Both the position numbers and the translations under genes were made by a program. From Symbiobacterium sp040797425 (GTDB lineage Bacteria > Bacillota > Sulfobacillia > Symbiobacteriales > Symbiobacteriaceae): a stretch of 53,258 bases of DNA. A model generated the notes under the pieces. That model was not told the DNA's origin and searched no databases. It worked only from the letters and a program-made list of their open reading frames with translations. The DNA lies in assembly GCF_040797425.1 (NCBI RefSeq), contig NZ_JBFNEH010000022.1:1-53258 (forward strand). Direction: 5' to 3'. Of the stretch, positions 18,638-27,149 are shown piece by piece (within the stretch, counting starts at the first letter, position 1; every line of letters begins with the position of its first letter).

Positions 18638-19924
18638 ATGACCTACGGGGAGGCCATGGCCTTTCTCGAGGGGCTCCGGCGCTTTGGCATGAAGCCCGGA
18701 CTGGAGCGGACGGCGGCCCTGCTCGAGCGGCTGGGCCGCCCCGACCGCCGGGTCGGCCGGGTGGTGCACATCACGGGCACCAGCGGCAAGGGTTCGGTCG
18801 CGGCCATGGTCGAGGCCGGCCTCCGGGCTGCCGGGCGCCGGGTGGGGCTCTTCACCTCCCCGCCGCTGGAGCGGTTCACGGAGCGCATGCAGGTGAACCG
18901 GCGCGAGATTGGCGCGGAGGATGTGGGCCGGCTGGGTGCAGCCGTGGCCGGGCACGTGAAAGCCATGGTGAATGCGGGGCTGGAGCCGCCCACCGAGTTC
19001 GAGGCGATCACCGCGCTGGCGCTGGCCTGGTTTGCCGAGCAGGGCGTGGACGACCTGGTGCTCGAGGCGGGAATGGGCGGAAGGTTTGATGCCACCACGG
19101 CGGTGGGGCAGGTCGCCGTCACGGCGATCACCAACGTGGGCCTCGACCATACCCGGTGGCTGGGCGACACCCATGAGCAGATCGCCTGGGACAAGGCCGG
19201 CGTGATCCGGCCCGGCGTACCCTGCGTCACCGCCACCGATCACCCCGGCGCCCTCGCGGTGATCGAGCGGGTGGCGCGGGAACAGGGCGCCCCGCTCATC
19301 CGGGTGCTGCCCGCAGACAGCCGGGTCGTGGCGGCCGGTCCCGAGGGCCAGGAGGTGGACCTGCGGGGAGGCCGCGGGTGGTATGGCGGCATCAGGCTCC
19401 GCCTGCTGGGGGCCCACCAGGCCGCCAACGCCGCTGTCGCCCTGCGGATTCTGGAGCTGCTTGGCGTGGATGAGGCGGCCATCCGGCAGGGGTTTGCCAC
19501 GGTCGAGTGGCCCGGGCGGATGGAGCTGATCCAGCCGGATCAGGGACCGCAGGTGCTGCTGGACGGGGCGCACAACCCGGCCAAGGCCGCTGCCCTCGCC
19601 CGGGCGGTGCGGGAGATCTTCCCGAGCCGGCACCTTCACCTGTTCCTGGGCGTCCTGGCCGACAAGGACGTGGCCGACGTGGTGGCGCCCCTGCTGCCGC
19701 TGGCGGAACAGGTCTGGGCGACCACGCCCGAGAGCCCCCGCGCCCTGCCGGCTTCCGACCTGGCCGCGGTCTGCGCCGCACAGGGCCGGCCTGCCCGGGC
19801 CATTGCCGCACTCCCCGAGGCGCTCGCGTCCGCTCTGGCGGCCGCCGGGCCCGACGACCTTCTGCTCGTCACCGGCTCTTTCTACGTGATCGGACCCGTC
19901 CGGCGGATTCTTGTCCGGCGGTAG
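18638..19924 (+). CDS. folC: Folylpolyglutamate/dihydrofolate synthase
   Basis: An ATP-dependent Mur-ligase-family enzyme adding glutamates to folates. The 428-residue protein has the P-loop TGTSGKGS (about 48-55), the omega-loop SPPLERFTERMQV with folate contacts, DDLVLEAGMGGRFDATT, the metal His in NVGLDHT, and the C-terminal LLDGAHNPAKA. It lies four bases after valS, so it is translated from the T-box-controlled transcript, an arrangement common in Firmicutes. Whether it also has dihydrofolate synthase activity cannot be decided from sequence. Confidence 0.94.
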   Translation: MTYGEAMAFLEGLRRFGMKPGLERTAALLERLGRPDRRVGRVVHITGTSGKGSVAAMVEAGLRAAGRRVGLFTSPPLERFTERMQVNRREIGAEDVGRLGAAVAGHVKAMVNAGLEPPTEFEAITALALAWFAEQGVDDLVLEAGMGGRFDATTAVGQVAVTAITNVGLDHTRWLGDTHEQIAWDKAGVIRPGVPCVTATDHPGALAVIERVAREQGAPLIRVLPADSRVVAAGPEGQEVDLRGGRGWYGGIRLRLLGAHQAANAAVALRILELLGVDEAAIRQGFATVEWPGRMELIQPDQGPQVLLDGAHNPAKAAALARAVREIFPSRHLHLFLGVLADKDVADVVAPLLPLAEQVWATTPESPRALPASDLAAVCAAQGRPARAIAALPEALASALAAAGPDDLLLVTGSFYVIGPVRRILVRR

Positions 19925-19939
19925 GTTATACAAGCTTTC

Positions 19940-20050
19940 CCCCCCGCATAGGCATGGTGGGGAAACGACCCGCACAGGCGAGCGGTCAGGGGCCGACACC
20001 ATGGGCCGCCCCGAACCGTAAGCTCCACCGGCGGGCGAACCACCCAAGCG
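19940..20050 (+). promoter_or_regulatory. Structured GC-rich leader before the SPOR gene (unidentified)
   Basis: The folC-SPOR gap can fold into several arms: CATGGTG (19953-19959) with CACCATG (19997-20003) enclosing a GACC/GGTC arm (19967-19970 with 19984-19987), then a CGCCC/GGGCG arm that runs up to the ribosome binding site. No terminator T run is seen. It could be a riboswitch-like leader, but I could not match all conserved positions of any known class. Confidence 0.35.
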
Positions 20051-20062
20051 GGAGGGGACACC

Positions 20063-20908
20063 ATGCATCGGTTTGGGCGATCCGTGCAGAAGAAAGCGAA
20101 TGACCGGTGGGGCGGCGTGTTTATCCTGGCCGTCGTGCTGGCCGTGGTGGGTGCCTGGCAGCTCGGCGGCGTCCTGGGGAACCTCCTGGGCGAGGAGAGG
20201 CAGGCCGCCACTGAACCGGTGCCGGGGATGGAGGAAGTGACCAACCTGCCCAAGTCGCCGGCGCCGGTGAATCTGACGCCCAAGACGTTCCAGGTTCACT
20301 TCGTGCAGGTCGGTGCCTTCCGGTCCGAGGGGGCCGCCCGCAGCTTCGTGCAGGAGCTCGCCCGGCAGAACGTGGTGGCCGCGACGACCCAGCGGAACGC
20401 GCAGGGCCTGGTCAAGGTCTACGTCGGGCCGTTCATGTCGGGTGAGGAGGCCACCGAGGCCCAGGCCATGCTGGCGGAGGCCGGCACTGCCCCCAACTCC
20501 TTCACCGTGGCTATGGAGGTCGCCTACGCGCCGGATGCGGTGATGGCGATGACCGGCTCGGTCAACCCCGACCTCCAGATGGGTCTCGACGCCCTAAACA
20601 ACTACCTGTACGAGGCCGGCGCCTGGTTTGCCAAGCGTGCGGCCGGTGAGCCGACCGATGGCGGCGTGCTGGTCACCCTGGGCGAGGAGATGCGCCGGGT
20701 GGCCACCCGACTGGCGGCCGGCGAGGAGAATCCCGCGGTCACCCGCTTCCTGGGGATGGCCGACGTGGCCACGGTGAATGCCGCCGACATCGAGGTGGCG
20801 GCCGCGGCCCCGCCCGGCAGCGAGGAGTTCCAGCGGGCCATGACCGGCTACGTGACGCTTCTGGAGCAGTACCATAACTTCTACGCCGAGGAAGCCTCCG
20901 GCCAGTGA
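20063..20908 (+). CDS. SPOR-domain membrane protein
   Basis: A 281-residue protein. A short cytoplasmic N-terminus is followed by one membrane segment (about 17-38), a linker, and a SPOR domain at about 75-150 (FVQVGAFRSEGAARSFVQEL ... VYVGPF). The C-terminal 130 residues are predicted helical, with a DLQMGLDALNNYLYEAG region I do not recognise. SPOR domains bind denuded peptidoglycan glycan strands at septa, which suits a gene upstream of mre and min. ATG 20063 follows GGGAGGGGACACC. A structured leader precedes it and a strong terminator follows. Confidence 0.88.
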   Translation: MHRFGRSVQKKANDRWGGVFILAVVLAVVGAWQLGGVLGNLLGEERQAATEPVPGMEEVTNLPKSPAPVNLTPKTFQVHFVQVGAFRSEGAARSFVQELARQNVVAATTQRNAQGLVKVYVGPFMSGEEATEAQAMLAEAGTAPNSFTVAMEVAYAPDAVMAMTGSVNPDLQMGLDALNNYLYEAGAWFAKRAAGEPTDGGVLVTLGEEMRRVATRLAAGEENPAVTRFLGMADVATVNAADIEVAAAAPPGSEEFQRAMTGYVTLLEQYHNFYAEEASGQ

Positions 20909-20914
20909 TGCGGA

Positions 20915-20949
20915 GGGGGATCATCGCCATGGGATGATCCCCCTTTTTT
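20915..20949 (+). terminator. Rho-independent terminator after the SPOR gene
   Basis: An 11-bp stem (20915-20925 with 20933-20943) followed directly by six T residues. This is a classic intrinsic terminator and marks the end of the valS-folC-SPOR unit. Confidence 0.95.
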
Positions 20950-20983
20950 CGCGGGCACCAGTGCCCCTCCTCTATGGAAGAGA

Positions 20984-21012
20984 TTGCCAATTCGGGACGC
21001 GTGTGCTATTCT
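20984..21012 (+). promoter_or_regulatory. Promoter of the DUF4321-maf-radC-mre unit
   Basis: TTGCCA (20984-20989), 17 bases, TATTCT (21007-21012), located between the strong terminator and the first gene of the next operon. Confidence 0.75.
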
Positions 21013-21120
21013 GGTGACAGGCCCGCGGCCGCACGGAGGATTCTAGCAGCGAAACCCCGAAACTTTGCCTGTTTGATATCCGTCATATGATGAGCTTTGC
21101 GGCCAAAAGGGGGCAGGACC

Positions 21121-21354
21121 GTGAGTCGCGGCTGGTTGGCCTTCATGTGGGCCGTCATCGGCGCGGTGGTCGGGCAGCTTCTGGGCGCGGCCCTGGCCGA
21201 TCACATCCCCTTCCTGAACTACCATCTCCAGCTGGGAATGGACCCGGCGACGCTTGACCTGAATTTCCTACGGGTGACCTTCGGGATTTCGTTCAAGCTA
21301 ACGATAGCCGGCGCAGCGGGGCTGGTCCTCGCGCTGTGGCTGGCCCTGCGGTGA
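21121..21354 (+). CDS. DUF4321 family small membrane protein
   Basis: A 77-residue protein with two membrane segments (about 5-27 and 52-76) separated by a short loop with FLNYHLQLGMDP. It fits DUF4321, small membrane proteins of unknown role typically found beside maf in clostridial genomes, as here (19 bases before maf). GTG 21121 follows a purine-rich stretch with GGGGGCAGGA. Confidence 0.75.
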   Translation: MSRGWLAFMWAVIGAVVGQLLGAALADHIPFLNYHLQLGMDPATLDLNFLRVTFGISFKLTIAGAAGLVLALWLALR

Positions 21355-21373
21355 CGGATCGAGGTGTTCTTCG

Positions 21374-22042
21374 ATGCTGATCGTCCTGGCTTCGTCTTCG
21401 CCGCGCCGGCAGGAGCTGCTCCGCCAGGTGGGCATCCCCTTCGTCGTCGATGTCCCGGCCGTGGACGAGCACATCTCGGAACCGCTCCCGCCGGGGCAGT
21501 TCGTGGAGCAACTGGCCCTGCGCAAGGCGCGGGCGGTGGCCCCGCGGCACCCGGGCGAGCTGGTGCTGGCAGCGGATACCATTGTCGTCCTCGAGGGTGA
21601 GGTGCTGGGCAAGCCGGCGGACAGGGCAGAGGCGGTGCGCATGCTGGAGCGGCTGTCCGGCCGCAGCCACCAGGTGTTTACCGGCGTGGCGGTGGTGAAG
21701 GGCGGGCGCGAGCTGGTGGCCCACGAGGAGACCGTCGTCCGCTTTGCTCCCCTCACCCGGGAGCAGATTGAATGGTATGTCGCGACCGGAGAGCCCATGG
21801 ACAAGGCCGGCGCCTACGGCATTCAGGGCCGGGCCGCTGCGCTGATCACGGCCATCTCCGGCGACTACTACAACGTGGTCGGGCTTCCCCTCTACCGCAC
21901 CGTCCAGATGCTGTCGCAGTTCGGCCATCCCATCTTCTCGGGAGAGCCCGCGGAAGGGAGAGCATGGACCGGTGACTGCGTCCCTGAAAAGGCTGCCCGA
22001 GGCGGATCGGCCGCGGGAGCGGCTGCTGCGCCTGGGGCCTGA
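21374..22042 (+). CDS. maf: Maf-family nucleoside triphosphate pyrophosphatase
   Basis: Hydrolyses non-canonical or modified nucleoside triphosphates to monophosphates (house-cleaning; Maf is also linked to septum inhibition). Signatures are ASSSPRRQELL at 7-17, AADTIVV near 67, GKPADRAEAVRML, and a C-terminal DKAGAYGIQGRAA. At 222 residues it is about 30 longer than usual: the last stretch (EGRAWTGDCVPEKA onward) is Ala/Gly-rich and overlaps the start of radC by 71 bases, so it is probably an unselected readthrough tail. ATG 21374. Confidence 0.92.
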   Translation: MLIVLASSSPRRQELLRQVGIPFVVDVPAVDEHISEPLPPGQFVEQLALRKARAVAPRHPGELVLAADTIVVLEGEVLGKPADRAEAVRMLERLSGRSHQVFTGVAVVKGGRELVAHEETVVRFAPLTREQIEWYVATGEPMDKAGAYGIQGRAAALITAISGDYYNVVGLPLYRTVQMLSQFGHPIFSGEPAEGRAWTGDCVPEKAARGGSAAGAAAAPGA

Positions 22043-22676
22043 GCAGCTGTCGGACGTGGAACTCCTGGCGATTTTGCTAGGAACGGGTTCCAGAGGGCAA
22101 TCCGTCATTGAAGTCGCCCGGGATTTACTGCATCATTGTGAGGCGAAAGACCCGGGCGGCGGGCTGCGGGCCCTGCTGCATCTGCGGGACGTGGACAAGA
22201 AGGAGCTGGTGAAGGGACTCGGCCCGGCCAAGGTCTGCACGATCCTGGCGGGGCTGCACCTCGGCCTGCGGGCCGCGGCGGCGCCCATCCGGCAGGTGGA
22301 GCTCTCCAATCCGAGGGCGGTCTACGAGTACCTCGCCCCCCGGCTGGCACACCTCACCCGGGAAGAATTCCATGTGATCCTGCTGACCGCCAAGAACCAC
22401 GTCATCGCCGTCGAATGTGTTTCGGAAGGGACGCTCACGGCCTCGCTGGTGCACCCCCGCGAGGTCTTCAAGGCTGCGATTCGCAGGAGCGCCCACGCGG
22501 TGATCCTCGCCCACAACCACCCCAGCGGCGACCCGACGCCCAGCCGGGAGGACCGGGAGATCACCCGCCGGTTGGTCCAGGCGGGGCGGGTCATCGGCAT
22601 CGAGGTGCTGGATCACGTGGTGGTGGGCAAGGGGCGGTACATCAGTTTTCGTGAGCGGGGCCTTCTGACCGGATAA
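21972..22676 (+). CDS. radC: RadC-family JAMM/MPN protein
   Basis: A 234-residue protein with an N-terminal helix-hairpin-helix part (about 20-95) and a C-terminal MPN domain carrying the metal motif H181-N-H183 with D194 (HNHPSGDPTPSREDRE). The family was named for DNA repair, but its biochemical role is not settled. GTG 21972 lies inside maf, so translation is probably coupled; a purine-rich GGAAGGGAGAG lies upstream. It follows the usual maf-radC-mreB order. Confidence 0.92.
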   Translation: MTASLKRLPEADRPRERLLRLGPEQLSDVELLAILLGTGSRGQSVIEVARDLLHHCEAKDPGGGLRALLHLRDVDKKELVKGLGPAKVCTILAGLHLGLRAAAAPIRQVELSNPRAVYEYLAPRLAHLTREEFHVILLTAKNHVIAVECVSEGTLTASLVHPREVFKAAIRRSAHAVILAHNHPSGDPTPSREDREITRRLVQAGRVIGIEVLDHVVVGKGRYISFRERGLLTG

Positions 22677-22724
22677 CCGGCTGGTTTTCAGTTTGCCGCT
22701 CGCAGAAGAAAGGGGAACAGTGCG

Positions 22725-23744
<1,020 letters not shown>

Positions 23745-23784
23745 CCGGCGCGCCGGCCGTCAAGAGGGCGGGAAGCAGTCTCCT

Positions 23785-24630
23785 ATGTCGAATAAGCACC
23801 TGCGCCTCCTTGGCGTCGCCCTGGGCACGCTGGTCGTGATCTTTATTATCATGGCCTTGACAGCGCACGAGCGTTCGACGCTCACCCCCATTGAGAAGGG
23901 CGTCGCCACGCTGCTCTATCCGTTTCAGGTCGCCACTGACTGGGTGGGCGACCGGGCCCGGGACGTTGCCGATTCCGTCCGTGAACTCGCCCGCCTCCGC
24001 GAAGAGAACGCCGCCCTGCGGCAGCAAGTCGAGGAGATGGCCCAGGACCGGGCGCTGGTTCTCCAACTGCAAGCAGAGAACCAGCGGCTGCGCGCGGAGC
24101 TAGGCCTTCGGGCGCGCACGCCCCATCCCATGAAGACGGCCGAGGTGATCAGCCGCTCGAGCCAGAACTGGTACCAGACCATCACCATCGACCAGGGCAG
24201 CCGGGACGGCATCCGGCAGGGCATGGCGGTGGTCAACTGGCAGGGGCTCGTGGGGAAGGTCGCGTACACCACGCCGTACACCTCCACGGTGCAGCTGATC
24301 AGCGACTCCGGCTTTGGCCAGGCCGGTTTCGGCCTGGCGGCCAAGCTGCCCAACGGGGAGATGGGCGTGCTGGAAACCGTGGAAGGCGGCTACCTCCGCA
24401 TGCGCTTCTGGTCCACTGACCCGTCGGTGGAGGTGGGCCAGCCGGTCTTCACCTCCGGGCAAGGGGTCCTGCCCGCCGACCTGTTCGTCGGGTGGGTGGA
24501 CAGCGTCGAACGCGGCTCCTCCTTCATCACGTACGCCTACGTCCGTCCGGCGGCGGACGTGCACCAGCTGGAAGTGGTCCAGGTCGTCCTCACCCCCACG
24601 GACGGCGACAGGGGGTCGAACGCGCCATGA
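23785..24630 (+). CDS. mreC: Rod-shape determining protein MreC
   Basis: A bitopic scaffold of the elongasome. The 281-residue protein has one membrane segment (about 8-28), a coiled coil (about 62-112, RELARLREENAALRQQVEE) and a C-terminal double beta-barrel (about 120-265, with DQGSRDGIRQGMAVVN and GLVGKV). It lies 40 bases after mreB. Its stop overlaps the mreD start as ATGA. Confidence 0.94.
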   Translation: MSNKHLRLLGVALGTLVVIFIIMALTAHERSTLTPIEKGVATLLYPFQVATDWVGDRARDVADSVRELARLREENAALRQQVEEMAQDRALVLQLQAENQRLRAELGLRARTPHPMKTAEVISRSSQNWYQTITIDQGSRDGIRQGMAVVNWQGLVGKVAYTTPYTSTVQLISDSGFGQAGFGLAAKLPNGEMGVLETVEGGYLRMRFWSTDPSVEVGQPVFTSGQGVLPADLFVGWVDSVERGSSFITYAYVRPAADVHQLEVVQVVLTPTDGDRGSNAP

Positions 24631-25142
24631 GGTACTGGGCGGTGGCGGGCATCGTGCTTGCGGCATACCTGGTGCAGACAGTGCTCGGCCCCTACCTGGC
24701 CGTCGGGGGCGTCGTACCGAACGTAGTGCTGATGGCTGCCGTCAGCCTGGGCCTGCTCTTCGGCTGGCCGGTGGGGCTGGCGGCCGGCTTTTGCGGCGGG
24801 CTGCTGGTCGACCTGACGATCGGCATCCTGATCGGCAGCAACGCGCTGGCCCTGGGCATCGTGGGCTTCCTGGCGGGCCTGATCGAGCCGCACGTGTTCA
24901 AGGACAACCTGCTGCTGGCGCTGATCGGGGGTTCGGCGGGTTCCGTGGTCGGCCAGAGCATCATCCTGCTCTTTCAGCTCATCTTCATCCAGGGGGCCTC
25001 GCTTGCCGATTTCCAGAGCAAGCTGCTCACCTCGGTGATCTACGACACCCTGCTCTGCCTGCTGATCTACTGGCGAATCTACCGCCACTACGCCTTCCTG
25101 AAGCCCGATCCGCGGGGCGTGATCGTCCTTAGGCGCCGGTGA
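24627..25142 (+). CDS. mreD: Rod-shape determining protein MreD
   Basis: A 171-residue polytopic membrane protein with about five helices, the size and hydropathy expected of MreD, which links the elongasome components. ATG 24627 overlaps the mreC stop by four bases (ATGA), implying coupled translation; longer in-frame starts lie inside mreC and are rejected. Sequence conservation in MreD is low, so position after mreC is the main support. Confidence 0.9.
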   Translation: MRYWAVAGIVLAAYLVQTVLGPYLAVGGVVPNVVLMAAVSLGLLFGWPVGLAAGFCGGLLVDLTIGILIGSNALALGIVGFLAGLIEPHVFKDNLLLALIGGSAGSVVGQSIILLFQLIFIQGASLADFQSKLLTSVIYDTLLCLLIYWRIYRHYAFLKPDPRGVIVLRRR

Positions 25143-25175
25143 ATCCTGCCGCAGGAGCCGGGGGATGGGGCTTTC

Positions 25176-25210
25176 AATGTCGGAGGTAACCGCCTCCGAC
25201 ATTATTTGTA
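25176..25210 (+). terminator. Terminator between mreD and minC
   Basis: A perfect 11-bp stem (25176-25186 with 25193-25203) with a 6-base loop, followed by ATTTGTAAAT. The T run is short, so partial readthrough into minCDE is possible. Confidence 0.8.
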
Positions 25211-25288
25211 AATCGCAGGAGGAGATTCGGTGCCGGGGGCCGAACTAGACGGAAAGGACAAGACTACCGCCAGGGTCGTGAAGAGAGG

Positions 25289-25975
25289 ATGCGACAGGAG
25301 ATCGCCATTCGCGGTACGACCAGAACCGGGCTCGTGCTGCTGCTGCCGGATGAAGGGGATTTCGACGCGGTGCTCGAGCGGCTCGCCGAGCGGCTGGCCG
25401 GGAGTGGTCGCTTCTTCGCCGGCGGCAGGGTGACGGTCCACGTCGGCAACCGCCAGCTTTCGCCAGCAGACCGGGAAAAGCTCGCCGAGACCCTGCAGCG
25501 GGCAGGACTGGTGCTCCTCACCGTGAAGGAGGGGGGAGATCCGGTGGCAGCAGAGGAGCTTCGCCGGCCGGTCGGGCCGTCGGCGGCACAGTCGCACTCT
25601 GGATCTGCACTGGTGATCACCAGAACCGTGCGCTCGGGGCAGGAGATTCGCCATGACGGAGACATCATCATCCTCGGGGACGTGAACCCGGGCGCAGTGG
25701 TGGTGGCCAGCGGCCACATCGTGGTGATGGGGGCCCTGCGGGGGGTGGCGCATGCCGGCTGCACGGGCAACCGGGACGCCATCGTGGCGGCAACCAAGCT
25801 CCGACCCACGCAGTTGCGCATCGCCGACGTCATCGGGCGGGCGCCTGATGGCGATGCGCCGCAATCCTACCCCGAGGTGGCGCGAATCCGGGGCGAGCTG
25901 ATCGTGGTGGAGGCATCCGCGGATAGACGCCAGGTGGGTGCGCTGGAGGCTGTCAGCGCGAAGGAGGATCGTTGA
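25289..25975 (+). CDS. minC: Septum site-determining protein MinC
   Basis: An inhibitor of FtsZ assembly, recruited by MinD. The 228-residue protein has an N-terminal alpha/beta domain (1-95), a variable linker and a C-terminal beta-helix (from about 105: RTVRSGQEIRHDGDIIILGDVNPGA, then GSxHIVVMGALRGVAHAG-like turns). ATG 25289 has only a weak GAGAGG upstream. A much better site (AGGAGGAG) precedes a GTG at 25230 in another frame; see findings. Its TGA overlaps the minD ATG by one base. Confidence 0.92.
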   Translation: MRQEIAIRGTTRTGLVLLLPDEGDFDAVLERLAERLAGSGRFFAGGRVTVHVGNRQLSPADREKLAETLQRAGLVLLTVKEGGDPVAAEELRRPVGPSAAQSHSGSALVITRTVRSGQEIRHDGDIIILGDVNPGAVVVASGHIVVMGALRGVAHAGCTGNRDAIVAATKLRPTQLRIADVIGRAPDGDAPQSYPEVARIRGELIVVEASADRRQVGALEAVSAKEDR

Positions 25976-26781
25976 TGGGACAGGTCATCGTGGTGACTTC
26001 CGGCAAAGGCGGCGTGGGCAAGACGACGACCACGGCGAATCTGGGCACGGCGTTGGCTCAGCAGGGGAACAAGGTCGTGCTGGTGGATGCCGATATCGGC
26101 CTGCGCAACCTCGACGTGGTCATGGGGCTGGAGAACCGCATCGTGTATGACCTCGTGGACGTGGTGGAGGGAAACGCCCGGCTGAAGCAGGCCCTGATCA
26201 AGGACAAGCGGGTGGAGAACCTCTACCTGCTCGCCGCGGCGCAGACGCGCGAGAAGAAGGATGTCACGGCGGAGCAGATGAGGGACCTCTGCGAGCAGCT
26301 GGCGCGGGAGTTCGATTTCGTGCTGATCGACTGTCCGGCGGGCATTGAGGACGGCTTCAAGAACGCGATCGCCGGGGCGCAGAAGGCGATCATCGTGGCC
26401 AACCCCGAGGTCTCGTCGGTGCGGGACGCTGATCGCGTCATCGGCCTCTGGGATGCACAGGACGGCGACCGCAGCCCGGCCATGCTCATCGTGAACCGCG
26501 TGCGCCCGCGCATGGTCGCCCGCGGTGACATGCTGGAGATCGACGACATGCTGGAGATGCTGGCCGTGGACCTCCTGGGCGTGGTGCCGGAAGACGACCA
26601 CATCATCGTCTCCACCAACCGGGGCGAGCCGGCCGTGTTCTCCAAGGACAGCAAGGCCGGCAAGGCGTTCCAGAACATCGCCCGCCGCCTCATGGGCGAG
26701 TCGGTGCCAATCATGGACCTGGAAGCGGACGAGTCGATCTGGGCCAAGTTCAAGCGCATCGTCGGGCTCGGCCGGAGCTAG
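25975..26781 (+). CDS. minD: Septum site-determining ATPase MinD
   Basis: A ParA/MinD-family ATPase that binds membranes and positions MinC. The 268-residue protein has the deviant Walker A GKGGVGKTT at 10-18, switch I DADIGLRNLD (about 38-47), switch II DCPAG, and a C-terminal amphipathic helix (IWAKFKRIVGLG) for membrane targeting. ATG 25975 follows AAGGAGGATCG and overlaps the minC stop (TGATG). Confidence 0.96.
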   Translation: MGQVIVVTSGKGGVGKTTTTANLGTALAQQGNKVVLVDADIGLRNLDVVMGLENRIVYDLVDVVEGNARLKQALIKDKRVENLYLLAAAQTREKKDVTAEQMRDLCEQLAREFDFVLIDCPAGIEDGFKNAIAGAQKAIIVANPEVSSVRDADRVIGLWDAQDGDRSPAMLIVNRVRPRMVARGDMLEIDDMLEMLAVDLLGVVPEDDHIIVSTNRGEPAVFSKDSKAGKAFQNIARRLMGESVPIMDLEADESIWAKFKRIVGLGRS

Positions 26782-26796
26782 AAGGGGGGGCGCGAC

Positions 26797-27069
26797 ATGC
26801 TGGATCTCATTTCCCGGGTCTTCGGACGTGATCACGCGAGTGCCGACATCGCCAGGGAGCGGCTGCGCCTTGTGCTCGTCCACGACCGGACGAACGTGTC
26901 GCCGCAGTTCCTCGAGACGCTGAAGGAAGAACTCATCGAGGTCATCACTCGCTACATGGAAATCGAGGAAGAAGGTATGGACGTCACCCTCCAGACGGCC
27001 GAGAACCAGGTGGCCCTCGTGGCGAACATCCCCATTCGCCGTATGAAGCGGGCCGCCGTGAAGCGCTGA
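26797..27069 (+). CDS. minE: Cell division topological specificity factor MinE
   Basis: A 90-residue MinE that stimulates MinD ATPase. The N-terminal amphipathic MLDLISRVFG is the membrane-targeting segment. It is followed by the MinD-interacting region SADIARERLRLVLVHDR and the dimerising beta part. It lies 15 bases after minD, last gene of the unit. Its presence suggests an oscillating Min system rather than a DivIVA-only one. Confidence 0.95.
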   Translation: MLDLISRVFGRDHASADIARERLRLVLVHDRTNVSPQFLETLKEELIEVITRYMEIEEEGMDVTLQTAENQVALVANIPIRRMKRAAVKR

Positions 27070-27087
27070 CCGGGACGACAAAGCAAG

Positions 27088-27117
27088 ACCACCGGACCCT
27101 CCGTCCGGTGGTTTCTT
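27088..27117 (+). terminator. Terminator after minE
   Basis: A 10-bp stem (27088-27097 with 27103-27112) with a 5-base loop, then TTCTTCG, located between convergent minE and the pxpBC fusion. Confidence 0.85.
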
Positions 27118-27149
27118 CGCGATTGGGCTGGCCACACCATCCGAAGGCA

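Noticed and set aside
19940..20050. Assignment of the SPOR leader as a cyclic di-AMP or cyclic di-GMP riboswitch
   Set aside because: Context fits, but the conserved core strings of either class could not be matched by eye, so it is left unidentified.
21972..22042. A frameshift at the maf end, suspected because of the long overlap with radC
   Set aside because: Maf's core ends before the overlap and RadC has a plausible start; a non-conserved tail explains it without an error.
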